Shown one piece after another: positions 5,777 to 10,232 of a stretch of DNA of 10,232 bases. The DNA lies in NCBI GenBank assembly GCA_049514335.1, contig JBEKVE010000113.1:1-10232 (forward strand). Reading direction: 5' to 3'. The position numbers were made by a program, and so were the translations under genes. The stretch is from JBEKVE01 sp049514335 (GTDB lineage: Bacteria; Actinomycetota; Acidimicrobiia; Acidimicrobiales; UBA8190). Within the stretch, counting starts at the first letter, position 1. Each line of letters begins with the position of its first letter. The notes beneath the pieces are model-generated. The model worked only from the letters and a program-made list of their open reading frames with translations, was not told where the DNA came from and did not search any database.

Positions 5777-6586
5777 TCAACGGCCCGCGGCCACCACCTG
5801 GGCGGCCCCCTGGACGATGGCGGCGAAGGTGGCGGCCTCGAGGCTGGCCCCGCCCACCAGGGCTCCGTCCACATCCGACTGGGCCAGGAGCTCCGCCGTG
5901 TTGTCGGGCCGCACCGACCCCCCGTACTGGATGCGCAGGGCCCCGGCGGCTTCGTCGCCGGCCAGCCCGGCCACCACCGACCGGATGTGGGCGCAGGCCC
6001 CCTGGGCGTCCTCGGCGGTGGCGGTGCGGCCCGTGCCGATGGCCCAGATGGGCTCGTAGGCCACCACCAGCCCGGCCACGGCGTCGGAGGCCAGCCCGGC
6101 CAGGGCTGCGGTCACCTGGGACGTGAGGCGGGCCTCGGTGGCGCCGTCCTCGCGCTCTTCCTCGGTCTCCCCCACGCACACGAGCGGGGTCATGCCGTGG
6201 CGCAGCACCGCCCGCAGCGTGGACGCCACGATGGCATCGCTCTGGCCGAAGAACTGGCGCCGCTCGGAGTGCCCGACGATCACGAGGCTCACCCCCAGCC
6301 GGGCGAGCATGGGGGGCGCCACCTCGCCGGTGAAGGCGCCCTGGTCCTCGTCGTAGCAGTGCTGGGCCCCGAGGGCGACGGGGATGGCGCGGTCCTCGAT
6401 GACGGTCTGCACCGAGCGCAGGCTGGTGAAGGCGGGGTGCACCGACACGTCGAGCGACGCCACGTCGGCGGGGGTGAGACGCAGCCCGAGGTCCTGCACG
6501 GTGCGGATGGACTGGAGGTGATCGTGGTGCATCTTCCAGTTGGCACTGATGAGCGGTCGTCGGTGCGCCGCGCCGGCCGAGACCAT
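5777..6586 (-). CDS. tpiA: Triosephosphate isomerase (269 aa)
   Basis: The enzyme interconverts dihydroxyacetone phosphate and glyceraldehyde 3-phosphate in glycolysis and gluconeogenesis, in the cytoplasm. All catalytic parts are present: NWKM with Lys18, GHSERR with the electrophilic His106, and YEPIWAIGTG with the base Glu178 followed by the flexible loop 6. The phosphate-binding YGGSV (221-225) and the late GALVGGASLE (241-250) are also intact. At 269 aa it is slightly longer than the usual 250-260, through a few extra N-terminal residues. The ATG at 6586 directly follows the pgk stop with no gap (TGAATG), so translational coupling to pgk is expected. secG begins 52 nt downstream. Confidence 0.98.
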   Translation of the reverse strand: MVSAGAAHRRPLISANWKMHHDHLQSIRTVQDLGLRLTPADVASLDVSVHPAFTSLRSVQTVIEDRAIPVALGAQHCYDEDQGAFTGEVAPPMLARLGVSLVIVGHSERRQFFGQSDAIVASTLRAVLRHGMTPLVCVGETEEEREDGATEARLTSQVTAALAGLASDAVAGLVVAYEPIWAIGTGRTATAEDAQGACAHIRSVVAGLAGDEAAGALRIQYGGSVRPDNTAELLAQSDVDGALVGGASLEAATFAAIVQGAAQVVAAGR

Positions 6587-7777
6587 TCAGCGCACCGCCG
6601 GGGCGTTGGAGGCGTGGCGCAGCGCCTCGAGGCCGGGCAGGTCCCCGTGCTCGAGCAGCTCCAGCGACGCACCGCCGCCGGTCGACACGTAATCGATGTC
6701 GTTGCCGAGGCTCATGTGGTCGAGGGCGGCGACGGTGTCGCCGCCTCCCACCACGGTGAAGGCGCGCGTGGCCGCCATGGCCGTGGCCAGGGTGGCGGTC
6801 CCCGCCGCGAAGCGCTCGTCCTCGAAGACCCCCATGGGCCCGTTCCAGAACACGGTTCCGGCCTCGGTCACCACGTCGGCGAAGATCCCGGCGCTCTCGG
6901 GCCCGATGTCGAGGCCGCGCCATCCGTCGGGGATCTCCAACCCGAAGGTGCGGGTCTCGCCCCGCCCGGCGGTGTCCTCCCCCACGGTGCCGCCCGGGGC
7001 CAGCGCCACCACGTCCCCCGGCAGCAGGATGCGCCCGCCCGATTCCTCGAGCAGGGCCCGGCAGTCCTCGACGTGTCCGGCGTCGACGAGCGACGCCCCC
7101 ACCCGGTGTCCCTGGGCGGCGAGGAAGGTGAACGCCATGCCCCCGCCCACCACCAGGTGGTCCACCCGGGTGAGCAGCGCCCGCAGCACCCCGAGCTTGT
7201 CGGCCACCTTGGCCCCGCCCACCACCGCCACGAAGGGCCGGGCCGGTTCCACGAGCAGGACGCCCAGCACCTCGACCTCGCGGGCGAGGAGCCGGCCGGC
7301 GGCGGAGGGCAGACGGGCGGGCGGTCCCACCACCGAGGCGTGGGCCCGGTGCGAGGAGCCGAAGGCGTCGTTCACGTAGGCGCTGAAGCCCTCGACGAGC
7401 TGGTCCACGAAGGCAGGATCGTTGCCCTCCTCGCCCGGGTTGAAGCGGAGGTTCTCGAGCAAGGCCACTCCGGGGACGAGCTCGTCCAGCCGGGCCCGGA
7501 CCGGGGCCACGTCGTAGCGGGGGTCGACCTTGCCTTTGGGCCGCCCCAGGTGCGAGCACGCCGTGACCTGCGCGCCCCGGTCGAGCAGCCACGTCAGGGT
7601 GGGGAGGGCCGAGCGGATGCGGAAGTCGTCGGCCACGAAGGGCTCGCCGCTCGGGAGGTGTCCGATGGGGACGTTGAAGTCGACCCGCACGAGGACGCGT
7701 CGTCGGTCTATGTCGGGGAGGTCTTCGAGCAGCGGCAGCCCGGCGAGCGGGCCGGCGGCGGGAGTGCGCGATGGCAC
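6587..7777 (-). CDS. pgk: Phosphoglycerate kinase (396 aa)
   Basis: The enzyme transfers phosphate from 1,3-bisphosphoglycerate to ADP, giving 3-phosphoglycerate and ATP. The N-domain substrate site shows RVDFNVP (31-37), SHLGRPKG (75-82), ENLRF (108-112) and NDAFGSSHRAHAS (136-148). The nucleotide domain shows GGAKVADK (187-194), DIGPES (290-295), FWNGPMGVFE (310-319), GGGDT (344-348) and the C-terminal STGGGASLELLE (365-376). The length is normal for bacteria. The start is GTG 7777, which leaves a 21-nt gap after the gap stop. Its Shine-Dalgarno sequence is weak, so coupling to the upstream gene may help initiation. Its stop abuts the tpiA ATG. Base composition here is among the richest in GC in the window. 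Confidence 0.98.
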   Translation of the reverse strand: MPSRTPAAGPLAGLPLLEDLPDIDRRRVLVRVDFNVPIGHLPSGEPFVADDFRIRSALPTLTWLLDRGAQVTACSHLGRPKGKVDPRYDVAPVRARLDELVPGVALLENLRFNPGEEGNDPAFVDQLVEGFSAYVNDAFGSSHRAHASVVGPPARLPSAAGRLLAREVEVLGVLLVEPARPFVAVVGGAKVADKLGVLRALLTRVDHLVVGGGMAFTFLAAQGHRVGASLVDAGHVEDCRALLEESGGRILLPGDVVALAPGGTVGEDTAGRGETRTFGLEIPDGWRGLDIGPESAGIFADVVTEAGTVFWNGPMGVFEDERFAAGTATLATAMAATRAFTVVGGGDTVAALDHMSLGNDIDYVSTGGGASLELLEHGDLPGLEALRHASNAPAVR

Positions 7778-7798
7778 GACGAGGGAGATCCCGTCCGC

Positions 7799-8833
7799 TC
7801 AGGCGCCGCGACGGCCGGCGGACCCGACCAGGGCGACGAGGTCGACGAGGCGGTTGGCGTAGCCCCATTCGTTGTCGTACCAACCCTGCACCTTGACCAG
7901 GGTGCTGTCCTCGTCGACGGGCATCACCATGGTGAGCCCGGAGTCGAAGGTGCACGACGCCGGGCTGCCCACGATGTCCGATGACACGATGGGATCCTCG
8001 CAGTACACGAGCACGCCGGAAAGCGGCCCCGACTCGGCCGCCACCCGGAAGGCGGTGTTGACCTCGTCGACGGTGACGGCGCGCGGCACGAGCACGGTGT
8101 AGTCGGTGATGGACCCGTCGGCCACAGGCACCCGCAGGGCGGTGCCGTCGAGGCGGCCCTGCATGGCGGGCAGCACCAGACCCGTGGCCCGCGCCGCCCC
8201 CGTGGTGGCGGGCACGATGTTCTGCGCCGCGGCGCGCGCCCGGCGCAGGTCGGTGTGGGGCAGGTCCAGGAGGTTCTGGTCGTTGGTGTAGGCGTGCACC
8301 GTCGTCATGAGCCCGCTCGTGGTGCCGAAGGCGTCGTCGATCACCTTCACCATGGGGGCGAAGCAGTTGGTGGTGCACGACGCGTTCGACACCACCACGT
8401 GGGAGGCGGGGTCGAAGGTGTCGTCGTTCACGCCCATGACGAAGGTGGCGTCGGCCCCCTTGGCCGGGGCCGAGATGACCACGCGCTCCGCCCCGCCCTC
8501 GAGGTGACAGGCGGCGTCGGCACGGGAGGTGAACCGTCCCGTCGACTCCACCACCACCTCCACGCCGAGCTCCTTCCAGGCGAGCGCCTTGGGGTCACGC
8601 TCGGCCAGGACGCGGATGGGACGGCCCGCCACCACGATGGTGTCGCCCTCGGCGCGCACCTCGCCGTCGAAGCGCCCGTGGGTGGTGTCGTAGCGCAGGA
8701 GGTGGGCATTGGTGGCGGCGTCGGTGAGATCGTTGACCGCCACCACCTCGACGTCGGCGCCCTGCCGGCGCGCGGCGCGCAGGAAGTTGCGCCCGATCCG
8801 TCCGAACCCGTTGATCCCCACGCGAACCGTCAT
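7799..8833 (-). CDS. gap: Glyceraldehyde-3-phosphate dehydrogenase, NAD-type (344 aa)
   Basis: The enzyme oxidises and phosphorylates glyceraldehyde 3-phosphate to 1,3-bisphosphoglycerate. It has the Rossmann motif INGFGRIGR (7-15), the active-site SCTTNC with Cys153, and the base His180 in TTVHAYTNDQ. PATTGAARAT (208-217), RVPVADGSITD (234-244) and WYDNEWGYANR (318-328) complete the family pattern. Asp35 in AVNDL, together with Leu191-Pro192, matches the residues linked to NAD rather than NADP preference in the Bacillus enzyme, pointing to a catabolic GapA role. One small oddity is HTDLRRARA (193-201), where HKDLRRARA is usual. ATG 8833 is chosen because the protein begins MTVRVGINGFGRIGR as expected; the longer open frame upstream lies over yvcK. 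It starts 5 nt after the yvcK stop. Confidence 0.98.
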   Translation of the reverse strand: MTVRVGINGFGRIGRNFLRAARRQGADVEVVAVNDLTDAATNAHLLRYDTTHGRFDGEVRAEGDTIVVAGRPIRVLAERDPKALAWKELGVEVVVESTGRFTSRADAACHLEGGAERVVISAPAKGADATFVMGVNDDTFDPASHVVVSNASCTTNCFAPMVKVIDDAFGTTSGLMTTVHAYTNDQNLLDLPHTDLRRARAAAQNIVPATTGAARATGLVLPAMQGRLDGTALRVPVADGSITDYTVLVPRAVTVDEVNTAFRVAAESGPLSGVLVYCEDPIVSSDIVGSPASCTFDSGLTMVMPVDEDSTLVKVQGWYDNEWGYANRLVDLVALVGSAGRRGA

Positions 8834-8838
8834 CGGCC

Positions 8839-9708
8839 CTATCCGACCAGACCGGCGAGGGCGATTGCCAGTCTTTCCGGATCGTGGGCCAGCCCGTTGG
8901 CCTTGGCCAGGGAGGCGCTCACCACCGGCACCCCCACGTCCCCAAGGGAAATGGCGGCCGGATCGGCCAGGACGACGTCCACCGTCACCCCGTGGGCCTC
9001 GAGGGCGCCCACGTGGGCGGCCACGTCGTAGCCGATGGTCTCCTCCCCCTCGGGGCGCAGGTTGGCGACGTAGACGCGGCGCCCCGGTGAGCGCCGGATG
9101 CCCTCGGCGATACCGGGCACCGCCACGGCCGCCAGGACGCTCGTGAACAGGGACCCGGGCCCGATCACCACCTGGTCGGCGTGGGCCAGGGCAGCCAGGG
9201 CGGCGGGCGAGGCGGGCGGGTCGGTGGGCACGAGCGACACCCGGTGGATGTGGGCGGTGCGCATGATGGCCGTCTGGCCCTCGATCTCGCCCCCGTCGGC
9301 CACGGCCTTGAGCACCACCGGCTCGGTGGTGGCCGGCACCACCCGGCCCACGGCCCCGAGAAGGCGGGCGGCCTCGTCCAGGCCGGCCTGGGGGTCGCCG
9401 CACGAGGCCAGCAGCCCGGCGATCACCAGGTTGCCGAGCGCATGGCCGCCGAGCTCGTCGCCGTCGAAGCGGTGGTCGAACGCCGCCGCCAGGGCCGAGC
9501 CCGGCTCGGCCAGCGCCACCAGGCACATGCGCAGGTCGCCGGGGGGGATGATGCCGAGCTGGCGTCGCAGGCGCCCCGACGAGCCGCCGTCGTCGGCCAC
9601 CGACACCACGGCGGTGAGCTCGCCGGCGTAGGCGCGCAGCGCCCGCAGCGTGGCCGCCAGGCCGTGGCCGCCCCCCACCGCCACCACGCGCGGTCCCGGG
9701 CCGCTCAT
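8839..9708 (-). CDS. yvcK: YvcK-family gluconeogenesis/cell-shape factor (289 aa)
   Basis: YvcK (CofD-like fold, UDP-sugar binding in characterised members) is needed for growth on gluconeogenic carbon and for proper cell-wall synthesis in several Gram-positive bacteria; the mycobacterial form is CuvA. The protein opens with VAVGGGHGLAATLRALR (9-25), then VADDGGSSGRLR (37-48) and PPGDLRMCLVALA (55-67), all hallmark motifs. It continues with GHALGNLVIAGL (88-99), QVVIGPGSLFTSVLA (179-193) and NLRPEGEETIGYD (216-228). It is a little shorter than many homologues (over 300 aa), mainly in the C-terminal part. ATG 9708 overlaps the rapZ stop in ATGA (9705-9708), implying translational coupling. The next gene is gap rather than the usual whiA. 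Confidence 0.95.
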   Translation of the reverse strand: MSGPGPRVVAVGGGHGLAATLRALRAYAGELTAVVSVADDGGSSGRLRRQLGIIPPGDLRMCLVALAEPGSALAAAFDHRFDGDELGGHALGNLVIAGLLASCGDPQAGLDEAARLLGAVGRVVPATTEPVVLKAVADGGEIEGQTAIMRTAHIHRVSLVPTDPPASPAALAALAHADQVVIGPGSLFTSVLAAVAVPGIAEGIRRSPGRRVYVANLRPEGEETIGYDVAAHVGALEAHGVTVDVVLADPAAISLGDVGVPVVSASLAKANGLAHDPERLAIALAGLVG

Positions 9709-10232
9709 CGGCCGATGTCCCGGTGGAAGACGACGGGGTGCACCCCACGCGACCCCAGCAGCAGGGCCAGCTCCTCGGCCAGCACCACGGAGCGGTGGCG
9801 GCCGCCGGTGCAGCCCAGGGCGATGGTCAGGTACGACTTGCCCTCGTCCACGAAGGCGGGCAGCAGGGTCCCCACCAGGTCGTCCACCCGGTCGAGAAAG
9901 GCGTGGGTGGCGTCGGCGGCCATGACGAAGTCCCGCACCGGCCCGTCGAGGCCCGACAGGGGGCGCAGCTCCTCCACCCAGTGGGGGTTGGGCAGGAACC
10001 GGCAGTCGAAGACCAGGTCGGCGTCGAGGGGCAGGCCGTGCTTGTAGCCGAAGGACACCACCGACGTGCGCATGCCGGGCTCGGAGTCGTCGCCGAAGAG
10101 GTCGAGGACCCGCTGGCGCAGCTGGTTGACGTTCAGCTCGGCGGTGTCCACCACCACGTCGGCCCGCTCCCGGATCCCCTCCAGCAGACGACGCTCGTCG
10201 GCGATGGCCTCGGCCACCTGGCGCTCGGCGAT
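9705..10232 (-). CDS. rapZ: RapZ/YvcJ-family nucleotide-binding adapter, C-terminal part (partial)
   Basis: This is the C-terminal 175 residues of a RapZ (YvcJ) protein. The reading frame stays open to the window edge, so the start and the N-terminal P-loop kinase-like domain lie beyond it. Visible features are the linker RERADVVVDTAELNVNQLR and the C-domain motifs SFGYKHGLPLDADLVFDCRF and LPNPHW. GCTGGRHRSVVLAEEL, which carries the residues tied to small-RNA and metabolite binding in the E. coli protein, is also present. In E. coli, RapZ senses glucosamine-6-phosphate and targets the small RNA GlmZ to RNase E. In actinobacteria its target is not established, and it may act with YvcK on envelope precursor supply. 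It is the first gene seen in the minus-strand operon and overlaps yvcK by 4 bases. Confidence 0.95.
   Translation of the reverse strand: MAERQVAEAIADERRLLEGIRERADVVVDTAELNVNQLRQRVLDLFGDDSEPGMRTSVVSFGYKHGLPLDADLVFDCRFLPNPHWVEELRPLSGLDGPVRDFVMAADATHAFLDRVDDLVGTLLPAFVDEGKSYLTIALGCTGGRHRSVVLAEELALLLGSRGVHPVVFHRDIGR

Noticed and set aside
5725..5874. Longer start for secG, giving a 126-residue protein
   Set aside because: The extra part is Pro/Arg/Ser-rich, overlaps the end of tpiA, and a good GAGGAG site precedes GTG 5724, which yields a protein of normal SecG length.
4625..7984. A 1119-codon open frame on the plus strand, antisense to the lipoprotein, secG, tpiA and pgk genes
   Set aside because: The translation is His/Gly/Arg/Val-rich low-complexity sequence with no domain, and it spans four well-recognised genes on the other strand. 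It results from the extreme GC bias at third codon positions.
5718..8378. An 886-codon open frame on the minus strand, overlapping tpiA, pgk and gap in another frame
   Set aside because: It is Arg/Pro/His-rich and repetitive, a typical high-GC shadow of three certain genes read in their proper frames.
8834..9748. N-terminal extension of the gap frame over yvcK, which would make a 649-residue fusion
   Set aside because: The extension is Arg/Gly-rich shadow of yvcK in another frame. GAPDH begins properly at ATG 8833 with MTVRVGINGFGRIGR.

Overview
The window reads as high-GC Actinomycetota chromosome, most plausibly class Acidimicrobiia or a close relative. This rests on the GC-saturated codon use on the right, the rapZ-yvcK-gap-pgk-tpiA-secG gene order, a tRNA-Leu without an encoded CCA end, and the style of the FtsX-type permease. 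The class assignment is an inference; no marker gene in the window fixes it.

Left part (1 to about 3500, plus strand): a non-coding or undetermined start with a short 8-bp tandem repeat, then one large FtsX/MacB-type ABC permease (303-2885) with no ATPase partner in view. A 230-base gap follows, holding several small dyads. Then come two tiny overlapping genes: a helical, probably coiled-coil 68-aa protein (3116-3322) and a 56-aa excisionase/MerR-like helix-turn-helix protein (3315-3485). Sampled lines here are about 57-65% GC, clearly below the roughly 80% sampled inside pgk and yvcK.

Middle: tRNA-Leu(GAG) on the minus strand (3515-3598), with its 3' end pointing at the small gene pair, and a perfect hairpin just upstream of it.

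Right part (3650 to the window end, all minus strand): a very compact run that reads, in transcription order, rapZ (cut by the window edge), yvcK, gap, pgk, tpiA, secG and then a family 5 solute-binding lipoprotein. Spacings are 4-bp overlap, 5 nt, 21 nt, 0 nt, 52 nt and 4-bp overlap, so this is almost certainly one operon. It joins cell-envelope and carbon-flux control (RapZ, YvcK), three consecutive lower-glycolysis enzymes, the SecG subunit of the protein-export channel, and a lipoprotein that itself needs Sec export. Compared with the usual actinobacterial order, whiA is missing between yvcK and gap.

The most unusual points are the orphan solute-binding lipoprotein translationally coupled to secG, the in-frame 18-bp minisatellite in its signal-peptide n-region, the missing whiA, and a short copy of the tRNA-Leu 3' end on the far side of the HTH gene pair. 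I found no convincing CRISPR array, insertion sequence, phage gene set or obvious new defence system.
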